Assembly: GCA_012839385.1 (NCBI GenBank)
Contig: DUNL01000286.1
Location: forward strand, 1-42,156
Length of the DNA stretch: 42,156 nt
Source: Clostridiaceae bacterium
Lineage (GTDB): Bacteria > Bacillota > Clostridia > Saccharofermentanales > DTU023
Direction of reading: 5' to 3'
Notes under the pieces: model-generated
Databases searched by the model: none
Told to the model about the DNA's origin: nothing
The model's input: only the letters and a program-made list of their open reading frames with translations
Shown: one piece after another, positions 16,301-25,378 of the stretch
Numbering within the stretch: the first letter of the stretch is position 1
Layout: each line of letters opens with the position of its first letter
Made by a program: the position numbers and the translations under genes

Positions 16301-16909
16301 TTAGTCCGAAATGTCGTTTAAGGCTTCTAAGCGTAAGATATATTTATCTTTCTTTTTTAAGTCCTGAAGATTGTGCGTTACGATTATTACCAACGCGTGT
16401 TCTTGTAAATGATCCAAGGTATTGGTAACTATTACCCGTGTTTTTTTATCCAGACCGGCGAAGCATTCATCCAGCAGAAAAATGTCACCTCCATACAAAA
16501 GCGCACGCGCTAGAGCGACTCTTCTTTTCATACCTCCTGACAACTCATTAACTTTTTGGGTTTTACAGTCTTCGAGGCCAAGCTGATCCAGAATCTGGTC
16601 CGCTCTAACAAGGTCTTGTTGATGATCGTTTCCAACTAGGGCTACATTTTCTCTGGCGCTGAGATGGGGAAGTAGTCTATCTTCTTGGAACACTATGCTG
16701 ATTTTAGGCTGAGATGGATTAAAAAAAAGTATTTCACCAGCATCAGGCTCTTCCAAGCCCGCTATCATCCTGAGAAGACTGGATTTGCCTATGCCGGAAT
16801 GTCCCAAGATCGCTACATATCCTGTGTCAGGTAAATCCGCGTTCAGTTTATAAAAAACTCTTTTTCCGCTATAACTCTTAGTAAGATTTCTAATTTTTAT
16901 TCCCATCAT
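16301..16909 (-). CDS. ABC importer ATPase, SsuB/TauB-like
   Basis: The ATP-hydrolysing subunit of a nitrate/sulfonate/taurine-type ABC importer. Walker A is GHSGIGKSS, the signature is LSGGMKRR and Walker B is IFLLDECFAGLD, followed by IIVTHNL with the switch histidine. At 202 residues it is shorter than typical SsuB (about 240-255), with the C-terminal part after the switch reduced. I chose ATG 16909, which overlaps the permease stop as ATGA. It is the last gene of a three-gene operon. Confidence 0.88.
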   Translation of the reverse strand: MMGIKIRNLTKSYSGKRVFYKLNADLPDTGYVAILGHSGIGKSSLLRMIAGLEEPDAGEILFFNPSQPKISIVFQEDRLLPHLSARENVALVGNDHQQDLVRADQILDQLGLEDCKTQKVNELSGGMKRRVALARALLYGGDIFLLDECFAGLDKKTRVIVTNTLDHLQEHALVIIVTHNLQDLKKKDKYILRLEALNDISD

Positions 16910-17661
16910 TTCACCCAATCATAGCTCTTGCCAAGCCTACGGATCACGGATAATATCAGTTTTTCCAAGATGATGCTTAATAAAACAACTACTGCGGTCC
17001 AGGCAAATAAATCTGCCGTCTCTAAATAGATTTTAGCGTCGTATACTCTGCTACCTATAGCATGGCGCGGGATACCTAATACCTCAGCAGCAACTCCCGC
17101 TTTCCAAGCGATACCTAATCCCGACTCCACACCTGCCAACAGGAAAGGCAAGGTAGCCGGCAATCTGAGATAGCGCCAAAGTTTGGCTCTACTTAACTTA
17201 AAAACAGCAGCCATTTCTTCTAATTGTTGATCTCTATAATTAATACCCACCACCAAATTACTCCAAATAACAGGTAAGACAATTAAAACAACACAGCTTA
17301 CAACTACCCCATTTGGAGACAACCAGATTAAAAGTAAAATAATAATTGAGGCAACAGGAGTGGCGCGGATCGCGCTCATTAGAGGCGAGATAAAAGTTGC
17401 GCCCCATATGCTAACCGCTGTTAGAAAAGCTAAAATCCCACCCAGGATAGTCGCTAATACAAATCCTAAAGTAATACGGTAAAGCGTATTTACTATATTA
17501 AGATAAAAGCTACCTTGCCTAACTAAATAAAATAGTCGCATCAGTACCGAATGGGGCATAGGAACCAGAAGCTCTTGACCAATCAGCAGAGCTAGCAACC
17601 ACCATATGACCAGCCAGAATAAAACAGCCGTTAGATGCCTTTTAATCCACTTTAGAATCAT
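16906..17661 (-). CDS. ABC importer permease, SsuC/TauC-like
   Basis: A 251-residue membrane protein with about six helices and the cytoplasmic EAA-like loop (GIAWKAGVAAEVLGIPRHAIG) typical of the SsuC/TauC/NrtB group. It overlaps both neighbours by four bases (ATGA): the binding protein upstream and the ATPase downstream. Overlap at both ends indicates one translationally coupled operon. Confidence 0.9.
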   Translation of the reverse strand: MILKWIKRHLTAVLFWLVIWWLLALLIGQELLVPMPHSVLMRLFYLVRQGSFYLNIVNTLYRITLGFVLATILGGILAFLTAVSIWGATFISPLMSAIRATPVASIIILLLIWLSPNGVVVSCVVLIVLPVIWSNLVVGINYRDQQLEEMAAVFKLSRAKLWRYLRLPATLPFLLAGVESGLGIAWKAGVAAEVLGIPRHAIGSRVYDAKIYLETADLFAWTAVVVLLSIILEKLILSVIRRLGKSYDWVK

Positions 17662-18764
17662 GGGCCAAGGTAATAGAAGTCATCATCCGGTAATTTTCCG
17701 CCCACAGATTTCGGATCATGACCATAAATTACTTCAAGATAAACTTTGGCATTCTTTTGCATTTCCTCACCAGTCATGGATAAGATATGGCTTCTGGGTA
17801 TCGCTTCTTTAGCTACATCAGCCTTAATTATGTCAAATTTCTCAATCAGCTCTCCGGCAGCTTCAGGATTAGCATTTACGAATTGCTGCGACTCATTAAA
17901 TTCTTCCAGGAAAATGTCTATCGCGCCGGGATACTCCTCTAAGAATTCTGTCCGCGCAATCGCGGAAGCCATGACGAGCTTGGCTTGGTCAGGAGCTACT
18001 TTCTCCCATTCATCAGTTAGGTCAAAAGCAATTTCACAGGCTTCATCCTGTCTCAGCACAGAAGTGGTAAACGGCTCAGCCAAAATAGCGACTTCGTATT
18101 CTTGTCCCAGCAATAAAGAAGCGACTTCAGTATGTTCACTCTTGAAATCCACATTAATATCTTCACCGGGAACCAACCCGTTTCCCTCTAAAATATAGTT
18201 GAAAACAAAGTCGGGAGCTGCCCCCTGACCGGCAGATACTATGTCAGTTCCTTTAAGATCTGACAATTCCTCATAGGATTTGCCATTGCAGCTGACAATA
18301 CTCATAACGCCTAAGGCATTTACATTAACTAACTTAATTTTACCCTCTGTTTTGTTATATAAAGTTGCTGCTACATTAGTCGGCAAGAAAACAATATCCA
18401 AATTCCCTGAGGTTACCAAACCGACAAGATCCGTCGGTGCTCCGGCTATAGTGAACTTATAATCCAACCGAGTCTGGCCTTGCTCTTGGTTCTCCATCAG
18501 TTTGGCTGACCCCATACCGGTGGGACCTTTAATTAACCCTACTCGTACCTCAATTTTTTCTTGTGCTTCAGTGTCCTCGGCGATTGTCTGTTCATCCGCG
18601 ATTTTATCCGCAGTAGTTGTTGTTTCCTGGTCAATATTAGAGTCATTTTCCGGAGTGCTTTTTTGGTTTTTTTCACTACAGCTTGTCAGGACTATTGACA
18701 TGATAATGACAAGGGAAACTAATAACCAACTATAACTACGCCTTTGTTCTAATTTCATTAACAT
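17658..18764 (-). CDS. ABC importer substrate-binding lipoprotein (NMT1/SsuA-like)
   Basis: A periplasmic-binding-protein-type lipoprotein of 368 residues. The signal peptide ends in the lipobox LTSC at about residues 26-29, followed by a Thr/Glu/Asp-rich linker to about residue 70. The mature domain begins VRVGLIKGPTGMGSAKL, and later GNLDIVFLPTN and LKGTDIVSAGQGAAPDF match the NMT1/SsuA type-II fold. The family binds sulfonates, nitrate, thiamine or riboflavin precursors or other small organics; nothing here fixes the ligand. I found no TPP or FMN riboswitch upstream. I chose ATG 18764, five bases after GGTGA; ATG 18758 is possible. Confidence 0.87.
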   Translation of the reverse strand: MLMKLEQRRSYSWLLVSLVIIMSIVLTSCSEKNQKSTPENDSNIDQETTTTADKIADEQTIAEDTEAQEKIEVRVGLIKGPTGMGSAKLMENQEQGQTRLDYKFTIAGAPTDLVGLVTSGNLDIVFLPTNVAATLYNKTEGKIKLVNVNALGVMSIVSCNGKSYEELSDLKGTDIVSAGQGAAPDFVFNYILEGNGLVPGEDINVDFKSEHTEVASLLLGQEYEVAILAEPFTTSVLRQDEACEIAFDLTDEWEKVAPDQAKLVMASAIARTEFLEEYPGAIDIFLEEFNESQQFVNANPEAAGELIEKFDIIKADVAKEAIPRSHILSMTGEEMQKNAKVYLEVIYGHDPKSVGGKLPDDDFYYLGP

Positions 18765-19456
18765 TATCTTCACCAGCCTTCTAGTTTTACTGACAGTACA
18801 CAGAATCAAATCTAGAAAATAATTTAATTCTGTCATTTATGTTTAACCATATTCTGGAAAACTAAAGAAAGTTATTTCTGAGCAACTGATCTGACGAAAT
18901 TGTGGTTTAGATACGAAACGGGCAGTGTCCGAAAAATTTGCTGATTCTTATTGTCACTAAGTGGATGATGTCGGAACTATCTGCCCGTTTCTTGAGGTGT
19001 ACTTTCAAATCAGTACTTCCTCCTTCCTTTGCCCGCGAAATCTCTGCCTGCTGTGCCTTTCCCATGATAGGAACCGATATAGGCAACAGAGGTGGCATAC
19101 CAAGCATGTCATTTGTGAGCAGTATGCTTGCGATTCGGGATCATAAGGGATAATGATCCAGTTTGGCTAAGCGCCTTTAGGCTTGCAGTCTGTCAAGATA
19201 CATCACTCGGTTGCCCACAGGGCATGTTCCATAAATCTTTAGAGGTGGAACTAAATAAATTCTATAATCTCAACTGACATATTGTCAAGTTGATTAAAAT
19301 TATAATAGATCTTTGTTTTAAATATTCAAAAGAAGCACTAGATAAATCTTATGTGCCCCGTGGATTAAATAATTTCTAACCGAGTCTCTTCAATCATACT
19401 GCCCCAAAACCGGATCAAGTATGTGCTGAAAATTTGAATAATATCTGTCTAAATTA
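18765..19456. other. 692-base gene-free stretch with several inverted repeats
   Basis: No ORF here resembles a protein family. At least six inverted repeats are visible. GAAACGGGCAG (18915-18925) pairs with CTGCCCGTTTC (18981-18991), and inside it GTCCGA pairs with TCGGA. GCATAC pairs with GTATGC (about 19096-19128), GATCAT with ATGATC (about 19139-19158), and TGCCC with GGGCA (about 19212-19224). GTTCCA pairs with TGGAAC (about 19226-19251), and TCAACT-GACA pairs with TGTC-A-AGTTGA (19270-19293). It may be a structured non-coding RNA, the long leader of the SBP operon, or a decayed mobile element. I cannot decide between them. Confidence 0.4.
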
Positions 19457-19921
19457 CTAACCTAAATTTCCTGTCTCGGATTCCGCCCCTAAATCCTCAC
19501 CGTCTCCGAAATTACTTCTGATCTTATTTTCTCTCTCATACAACTCAACTTCTAAATAGGCTTCCGCTCTCTCTAGAATCCTGGCTTTCGCGGTTAGAGA
19601 CAAGTGATCAAAAATATCAATCAATCGGCGTTTCATCTCCAGTTCACCGGCTTTACTTGCGTTAACTCCTCTGTGATATGGGGAATCGGCATAGATATAT
19701 GGAATATGGTTGTCTTTGCCGTCAGTCGCTGTAGAATGAGGAGCCAGTATCTGATCCAAGCTAGCTCCAAAATAGTCCGCTAGTTTACGAGCAGTTTTAA
19801 TATCAGGAAAATTACGTCCGCTCTCCCATTGACTTACCGATGTTTGCGTTACATTAAGCTTCTCAGCTAACTGTGCCTGAGTAATATGATGTTGCTTTCT
19901 GAGTTGACGAATATAACTCAT
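19457..19921 (-). CDS. XRE-family transcriptional regulator
   Basis: A 154-residue DNA-binding regulator with an N-terminal Cro/CI-type helix-turn-helix (about residues 3-58). QAQLAEKLNVTQTSVSQWESGRNFPD holds the two recognition-region helices, and LADYFGASLDQIL is the typical end of the domain. A basic-to-acidic C-terminal region without a recognised domain follows, predicted helical at about 95-130. ATG 19921 follows GAGAGGAA with long spacing; a longer start would add only basic residues without a better site. Its promoter is covered by a palindrome, so it probably represses itself. It is divergent from the aminotransferase, which could be another target. Confidence 0.85.
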   Translation of the reverse strand: MSYIRQLRKQHHITQAQLAEKLNVTQTSVSQWESGRNFPDIKTARKLADYFGASLDQILAPHSTATDGKDNHIPYIYADSPYHRGVNASKAGELEMKRRLIDIFDHLSLTAKARILERAEAYLEVELYERENKIRSNFGDGEDLGAESETGNLG

Positions 19922-19955
19922 AATGGTTCTTATTCCTCTCTTCCTTCCAATAGTG

Positions 19956-19991
19956 TATACCAAGTATATCACTTTGTTATTTGCAGTTCAA
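19956..19991 (-). promoter_or_regulatory. XRE promoter with operator over the -10 box
   Basis: On the minus strand TTGAAC (19986-19991) and TATACT (19963-19968) are spaced by 17 bases. The -10 is itself half of the palindrome TATAC-N3-GTATA (19956-19968). A repressor bound there would block its own transcription, the usual layout for XRE repressors. Confidence 0.6.
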
Positions 19992-20058
19992 TTAAAAAAC
20001 TTTGAAAATTTTCCATTATATTCACATATATTAATTTTTTCTAGTTTTTATTTACTGG

Positions 20059-20087
20059 TTGCAAGCATTATGCCTGTTGGCTATTCT
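20059..20087 (+). promoter_or_regulatory. Possible aminotransferase promoter
   Basis: TTGCAA (20059-20064), a 17-base spacer and TATTCT (20082-20087). An alternative, TTGGCT (20077) with TATACT (20101) at 18 bases, lies slightly downstream; either would serve the gene at 20164. Confidence 0.4.
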
Positions 20088-20163
20088 TTAGTTATTTGGT
20101 TATACTAGTATTTAGCGATTTTATTACTTTTGTTAGTCGAATGATTATTTTTTGGAGGTCAAC

Positions 20164-21357
20164 ATGAGAATTTCAAAAAGAATGCTGGATATGCAAGCAT
20201 CTCCCATCAGGCGTCTTGTTCCCTTTGCCGATGCCGCGAGAGAACGTGGCGTAAAGGTCTACGGACTCAATGTAGGACAGCCCGATATCGAAACACCGGC
20301 TCCGTTTATGGACGCAATACGTGAAGCCAATATCAAGGTCTTAGCTTATGCCAACTCAAAAGGAGACCCTAATCTGCTAAAAGCCACTTCTGATTACTAT
20401 AAGAGATTAGGCCTTCCCTATGAACCGGAAGACATCATAATCACTAATGGTGGTAGTGAAGCGCTGATGTGGGCTTTCATAGCGGTAGCGGACGTTGATG
20501 AAGAAATTTTGGTACCCGAGCCTTTCTATACCAATTATCGTAGTTTCGCGGCTCCTTATGCCGTAACACTTAAGCCCCTGACCACATATGCAGAAAACGG
20601 CTTCGCTTTGCCTTCCGAAGAGGAAATTGTCGCCAAACTGACTGACAAGACACGCGCTATCGCGCTGTCCAATCCGGGCAATCCTACCGGCGTAGTCTAC
20701 ACTCGCAAAGAAGTTTCAAGATTAGCTAAAATTGCTAAAGAACATGACATATATATTATTGCCGACGAAGTTTATCGTGAGTTTACTTACGAAGGACTGG
20801 AAGCAACCAGTTTTGGTGAGATGACTGACATACTGGATCGCGTGATTATCATCGACAGCGTATCCAAGCGTTTTTCCGCCTGTGGAGCCCGCATTGGTTC
20901 TCTGGCGACTAAGAATAAAGAGTTACCTGAACAGATCTTGAAGTTGGGTCAAAGCAGACTGTGCGCGCCTACTTTGGAAATGATTGGCGCTACAGCTCTG
21001 TACGAGATGGATCCTGCTTATTTCGATCCCATCCGTGAACGTTATCAGAAGCGTCGTGACGTATTGTGCGACGGTCTTGCCGCCATTGAGGGTGTCATGT
21101 GCAAAAAGCCGATGGGAGCTTTCTACGCTATAGCTAAACTACCTGTTAAAAACGCTGAGGATTTTGCCAAGTGGATGTTGACTGACTTTAATGACAATAA
21201 TGAGACAGTCATGGTCGCTCCTGTTGAGAATTTCTATCAGACACCCGGTATGGGGGTTGATGAAGTACGCGTCGCCTATGTTCTCAATACAGATGATCTG
21301 AAGCGCGCGGTTGAAATCTTGGACAAAGCGTTGAAGATTTATCCTGATCGTGTCTAG
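20164..21357 (+). CDS. Class I/II pyridoxal-phosphate aminotransferase
   Basis: A 397-residue fold-type I aminotransferase, subgroup I (AspC/AlaT-like). The PLP lysine is K235 in SVSKRFSACGARIG, NPGNPTG lies at 170-176, and ADEVYREF carries the Asp that binds the pyridine nitrogen. The C-terminal arginine that binds the alpha-carboxylate is in VRVAY. Donor and acceptor cannot be fixed; aspartate, alanine or aromatic/branched-chain specificity are all possible. ATG 20164 follows GGAGGTCAAC and is preferred over an upstream start at 20152. A clear terminator follows. It is divergent from the XRE regulator. Confidence 0.9.
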   Translation: MRISKRMLDMQASPIRRLVPFADAARERGVKVYGLNVGQPDIETPAPFMDAIREANIKVLAYANSKGDPNLLKATSDYYKRLGLPYEPEDIIITNGGSEALMWAFIAVADVDEEILVPEPFYTNYRSFAAPYAVTLKPLTTYAENGFALPSEEEIVAKLTDKTRAIALSNPGNPTGVVYTRKEVSRLAKIAKEHDIYIIADEVYREFTYEGLEATSFGEMTDILDRVIIIDSVSKRFSACGARIGSLATKNKELPEQILKLGQSRLCAPTLEMIGATALYEMDPAYFDPIRERYQKRRDVLCDGLAAIEGVMCKKPMGAFYAIAKLPVKNAEDFAKWMLTDFNDNNETVMVAPVENFYQTPGMGVDEVRVAYVLNTDDLKRAVEILDKALKIYPDRV

Positions 21358-21382
21358 TAGTTTTTCTAGCACTTAAGAATTG

Positions 21383-21429
21383 AGCCGGTCTTCAAATTTG
21401 CTATAAATAAAGACCGGCTTAATTTTTTT
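21383..21429 (+). terminator. Terminator after the aminotransferase
   Basis: AGCCGGTCTT (21383-21392) pairs perfectly with AAGACCGGCT (21410-21419), followed by TAATTTTTTT. A strong plus-strand intrinsic terminator. Confidence 0.85.
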
Positions 21430-21480
21430 AATAATTCACTTATTTAAATACTGATTGTCTCTTTATGTTTTGCTATATTC

Positions 21481-22236
21481 TCAAATACTACTTATATAGC
21501 CTCGCAAGATATCTTTAGCATTCTCAATATGTTCCGACGATGGTATTTTTGTCTCTCGCAATTTGTATTCCAGGCCCATTTTGTCATAAGTGCTAATACC
21601 TAACTTATGATAGGGTAAGATTTCTACCCGTTCTAATTTTTTCAGTGTTCGTAAAAATTTACCCATGCCACGGATCGTTTTTTCATCATCATTAATTCCC
21701 GGGACCAAGGGTATTCGCACAATCAGCTTTATAGGTAAATTTACCTGCGCGACACGACTGATATTATCTAAGATTAATTTATTATCAATACCGGTATAGA
21801 ATTTATGCCGCTCAGGATCAATATGCTTCAAATCAGCAAACAAGACATCCAAATGGGGCAGAATTTTGTCAATTTCAGAATAGGGAAGACTCATGCTCGA
21901 CTCCATAGCGGTATCAATACCTAAACTTCTGGCACGTTGCATAACATCGGCCACAAAGTCCGCTTGTAATAGCGGTTCACCGCCGGAAAAAGTAATGCCT
22001 CCACCGGAATGATAGAAGAAGATTTCATCCTTTACTACCTCATCTAACAATTCATCCGCGGTCATTTCGTATCCATAGACCTTGGTTTCTATCTCGGTAA
22101 TTTCAAGAGCTTGACCCTCAGGAGTAGAGCACCAGGCACAACTGAGTGGACAGCCTTTAAGAAAGATGACTGTGCGCAATCCGTCCCCATCATGGATAGA
22201 TGAACGCTCAATACGTAAAACAATACCACTACTCAT
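21481..22236 (-). CDS. Glycyl-radical enzyme activase (radical SAM)
   Basis: This enzyme cleaves S-adenosylmethionine and removes a hydrogen atom from the glycine of the neighbouring glycyl-radical enzyme. It has 251 residues. The CxxxCxxC motif is CPLSCAWC near residues 29-36, inside IHDGDGLRTVIFLKGCPLS, and ITFSGGEPLLQ is the SAM-binding GGE motif. KLIVRIPLVPGIND and ILPYHKLG are typical of PflA-type activases. Unlike activases of many glycerol, choline or benzylsuccinate enzymes, there is no two-cluster ferredoxin insertion between the radical-SAM motif and the SGGE motif. It begins eight bases after the enzyme gene and must be co-transcribed with it. Confidence 0.93.
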   Translation of the reverse strand: MSSGIVLRIERSSIHDGDGLRTVIFLKGCPLSCAWCSTPEGQALEITEIETKVYGYEMTADELLDEVVKDEIFFYHSGGGITFSGGEPLLQADFVADVMQRARSLGIDTAMESSMSLPYSEIDKILPHLDVLFADLKHIDPERHKFYTGIDNKLILDNISRVAQVNLPIKLIVRIPLVPGINDDEKTIRGMGKFLRTLKKLERVEILPYHKLGISTYDKMGLEYKLRETKIPSSEHIENAKDILRGYISSI

Positions 22237-22244
22237 GATGAACC

Positions 22245-24617
22245 TTACTGAATTTTCTTTTGCACAGTACGAGCGATAATTTCATCTTGAACATCCTTGC
22301 CCAGTTCAACAAAATAGGCGGTATATCCGGCTACTCTAATTAAAAGACCTTTATATTGCTCCGGATTTTTTTGAGCGGCTAACAATTTTTCCTGATCGAT
22401 AACATTGAACTGAACATGGAACACCCCTAAACTACACATACCTTTTAGGAGTGCCATCATTTGACGAATACCGTTTTCAGAGTTGAGCAGATCGTCTTCA
22501 ACTTTCATATTAAGTAAGGTGCCTTGAGTAAATCTATCATGCGGCAAATGAGCGACTGATTTCAAAACCGCGGTTGGTCCACCAAAGTCTGTACCCCCAC
22601 TGGGGCTTACTCCGTCCGCCAAAGGCTTCCACGCTTTGCGTCCGGAGGGCAAAGCACCGACTTCCAAACCAAAGGGAGTGTTTCCTGAAACCGGAAGAAT
22701 GCCGGGTGTCATACGACCAAACTTACTTTCATACTGTTCTATCTCATCCGCGATATATGTGAATATTTCTGCGGCAATATCATCCACTCGACTGTCGTCA
22801 TTACCGTATTTAGGAGCCGCCAAACACAGCTCATGTATATGTTCATAGCCCTCAAAATTGGCGTCCAAGGCTGCTATCATTTCTTGCATACTTACGCTTT
22901 TCTCATCAAAAACCAACTGTTTAATAGCCGCTAGACTATTGACCAGATCTGCCACCCCAATCAAAATAATGCCATTGCCGACGTTATATTTAGCGCCACC
23001 GGCTGAATAATCAGCTCCCTTCTCAATACATTCCTTAAAGGTAAGTGAGAGAGCGGGCACCGGCCGCTCAAGGCAGATTTCGTCTAGGAGATGGCTACCA
23101 ACTACAGTAGCATGAATCGTGTGATCTATATGAGACTTTAACGCCTTCGTAAAGTCTTCATAGGAATTAAATTTAACAGGATCTCCGGTACTGACAGATA
23201 TTTTTTCGCCACTTTTACGACTAACGCCGTTGGTCATGGTTAACTCTACCAGACTACCGAGATTGACATCAGCCAGAGCGGTATATTGACGCATACGACC
23301 CTCGAGATTGGTCTCCACACAACCGCAGGGATTCCAGTTCCAAGCTTCTCTCAGAGGTACCCCTTTGTTGAGAAGCATCCGGATACCGACCTCATCGTTA
23401 TGAAAGGCCGGAAAGCCTGTGCCCAGACTAATCAGCTCAACCACTTTGCGCAAAAACTTATTTGGATTTTTCGCCATATTGTAACGGACCGACAATGAAG
23501 GTTGATAGAGTTGAACATCCATTGAAGCCTGAATAATCATGTACGACAGTTCATTGACAGCGTCACGACCCGCCTCATCAATTCCACCGACACAAACATT
23601 TTGGAACATCGGATAACCCGCGGCATATTCTGCGGTGACAGCATCCTGGAATAGACAAGGTTCACTGAATTTAATCCAGAGGCAATCGAGCAATTCTTGA
23701 GCCTGATCCTGATTAATCCTTCCTGCCTTAATGTCCGAACGATAAAAAGGCAGTAGATACTGATCCATACGACCCGGATTATAAGAGGCCGCATTTTGCT
23801 CCATAAAGAGACAGGTATGATAAAAGTAGAAGGACTGAAGCGCCTCATGGAATGTAGTAGCCGGATGTTCCGGAACCTTATTACAAATATCTGAAATCAT
23901 TAAGAGCTCAGCTTTGCGGACAATATCTTTTTCCTCGTTCGCCATTTCAGCGGCTAAGTCGGCATAACGAGAGGCCATAGTGGAAATTCCTTCACAAACA
24001 ATCAATAAAGCCTCTAAAAAATTATCCTTCTCCAGATCCCCGGGTCTTGCCAAGTCAAGCTCCGCTCTTCGCTTGAGGATAGTATCACGTATACCTGTTA
24101 ACCCTGAGTTAAGTAACCATTCGTAACCTGCTGTAGTCTCACCGAAACCACGCACGCCCTTACGGTCTATGAAGACTACGCCATTATCACGTAACAAACG
24201 AAGTCCTTCAGGTATTTGGCGTCGCCACTGCTCAAAATTTGACTTACCTTGCCAATAAGGCTTGACAATGTTCAGGAACAGTTCCTTATCTTCATCACGC
24301 AGATAGAAAGGATCATAAGGTCGTTCGCTAATTGTCTCTAATTCATCATCCAGAACGGACCAACAACAATCCGCGCAGAGTATGCCACCACGAACCTTAG
24401 AACCGGAATTGCCGACAATCAACTCGTCATCAGCGATAAAAATAGTTTTCTGTTGACACTGTTTACGAAAGGCATGGGCTTTCTTCAGTATCAGAGGCAT
24501 ATTCGCGTACTCAATAAAACCCTCGGTCAGTATCTCAGCATTTTCCAGATCCATCTCCGGTCTTACTGTCAACAAACGTTCTTTTAATCTGGATATTCTT
24601 TTCATATAGTCAGCCAT
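22245..24617 (-). CDS. Glycyl-radical enzyme of the eliminase class, substrate unknown
   Basis: A 790-residue member of the pyruvate formate-lyase superfamily. The radical glycine is G764 in IRVAGYTAYF near the C-terminus. The active-site loop is NPCGCVET, with thiyl Cys433 and Glu435 two residues later. Cys-x-Glu marks dehydratases and lyases such as glycerol and propanediol dehydratases, choline lyase, hydroxyproline dehydratase HypD and isethionate lyase; formate-lyases have Cys-Cys instead. Adjacent genes (GntR, a proline-racemase-like protein) suggest a proline derivative as substrate. From memory, HypD has an Asp four residues before its PGRxDQ motif and a His in a GHT segment; here A277 and about R156 stand at those places, so it is not a plain HypD. 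The trans-4-hydroxy-D-proline C-N lyase (HplG) group is another candidate. The start follows GGAGG. Confidence 0.9.
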   Translation of the reverse strand: MADYMKRISRLKERLLTVRPEMDLENAEILTEGFIEYANMPLILKKAHAFRKQCQQKTIFIADDELIVGNSGSKVRGGILCADCCWSVLDDELETISERPYDPFYLRDEDKELFLNIVKPYWQGKSNFEQWRRQIPEGLRLLRDNGVVFIDRKGVRGFGETTAGYEWLLNSGLTGIRDTILKRRAELDLARPGDLEKDNFLEALLIVCEGISTMASRYADLAAEMANEEKDIVRKAELLMISDICNKVPEHPATTFHEALQSFYFYHTCLFMEQNAASYNPGRMDQYLLPFYRSDIKAGRINQDQAQELLDCLWIKFSEPCLFQDAVTAEYAAGYPMFQNVCVGGIDEAGRDAVNELSYMIIQASMDVQLYQPSLSVRYNMAKNPNKFLRKVVELISLGTGFPAFHNDEVGIRMLLNKGVPLREAWNWNPCGCVETNLEGRMRQYTALADVNLGSLVELTMTNGVSRKSGEKISVSTGDPVKFNSYEDFTKALKSHIDHTIHATVVGSHLLDEICLERPVPALSLTFKECIEKGADYSAGGAKYNVGNGIILIGVADLVNSLAAIKQLVFDEKSVSMQEMIAALDANFEGYEHIHELCLAAPKYGNDDSRVDDIAAEIFTYIADEIEQYESKFGRMTPGILPVSGNTPFGLEVGALPSGRKAWKPLADGVSPSGGTDFGGPTAVLKSVAHLPHDRFTQGTLLNMKVEDDLLNSENGIRQMMALLKGMCSLGVFHVQFNVIDQEKLLAAQKNPEQYKGLLIRVAGYTAYFVELGKDVQDEIIARTVQKKIQ

Positions 24618-24664
24618 TGTTTTTCCTCCCTAAAACTAGTGCCAATGACAAGTATTCAATTCAC

Positions 24665-25336
24665 TCAGAATTGTTTAAGCGCCAGCTTGAGCGCGCCACT
24701 GAGATGATCGCGGTCAAAAATATAAAGGGCGTCTTTTTTGCGTTCTTCTCTGATGGCCAAGATCATATCTTCCCAACCTTTTATAATCTGGGCTATATAT
24801 TTGTTATCTCGTTCTTCGCTGCGTACAAAGCTTAAGCCAATACGGATCAATTCATCCTGAGCATTACGGTAAATACGTTCGATTCTCTTATTCTCCAGGA
24901 CATTAACTATCGTCATATGTAGATCTGTTTCCGCCCTTTCACGTTCATATAAATCGTGAACATTGGCCTTAATATTTAAAAGGCCCTGCTCAATTACAAA
25001 AGAAAACTCCCAGGTTCTTTTTTCGGCAAATATTTTTTCCATAGCCGGTAGTTCAAGCAGGCTACGCATCTGATAGATATCGATGACATCTTGCTTCAAT
25101 ATGGGTTTGACTTTCGTTTTCTTACGGAAATCAGCGATAACCCAGTCCTCAAGCTCCAGTCGGTGGAGCGCGGATCGAATAGGCATCCTACTCATAGAGA
25201 GCTCTTCAGCTAGAAAGGCTTCGGTGAGATCTGAGCCGGGCTCATAAGTCAGATCGATAATCTTGCGTTTAATAACGGAATACGCCCGCTCTGCTAGAGA
25301 TTGTTCCTGTTTGGGTCGCAATGCGCTAAGAGCCAT
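24665..25336 (-). CDS. GntR-family regulator (FCD type)
   Basis: A 223-residue regulator with an N-terminal winged helix (YSVIKRKIIDLTYEPGSDLTEAFLAEELSMSRMPIRSALHRLE) and a C-terminal FadR-like helical domain that binds metal and a small carboxylate ligand. The usual metal residues are partly kept: TDLH (residues about 146-149) and the late DHL. The third expected His in the EH-x-I position reads Trp (KGWEDMI), so the metal site may be altered. It lies 47 bases upstream of the glycyl-radical enzyme on the same strand and is probably its local regulator. Its promoter carries a palindrome on the -10 box, which suggests autoregulation. The start ATG follows CAGGAGGATAGGATA. Confidence 0.88.
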   Translation of the reverse strand: MALSALRPKQEQSLAERAYSVIKRKIIDLTYEPGSDLTEAFLAEELSMSRMPIRSALHRLELEDWVIADFRKKTKVKPILKQDVIDIYQMRSLLELPAMEKIFAEKRTWEFSFVIEQGLLNIKANVHDLYERERAETDLHMTIVNVLENKRIERIYRNAQDELIRIGLSFVRSEERDNKYIAQIIKGWEDMILAIREERKKDALYIFDRDHLSGALKLALKQF

Positions 25337-25378
25337 TATCCTATCCTCCTGAAAATTTGGATCCTATAATATTTCTTG

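Noticed and set aside
17746-18198. A 150-codon frame opposite the binding lipoprotein
   Set aside because: Antisense shadow of a clear gene, Ser-rich and without family motifs.
18907-19153. Short frames in both directions in the gene-free stretch
   Set aside because: They begin at TTG or internal codons without ribosome binding sites and overlap on both strands, which fits non-coding sequence.
19398-19431. TACTGCCCCAAAACCGGA resembling an IS3-family terminal repeat
   Set aside because: No matching second end and no transposase remnant nearby. The similarity is short.
22245-24617. Calling the glycyl-radical enzyme formate C-acetyltransferase or HypD
   Set aside because: The Cys-Cys pair of formate-lyase is absent (Cys-Val-Glu instead). 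The residues I recall for HypD are not kept, so only the eliminase class is claimed.
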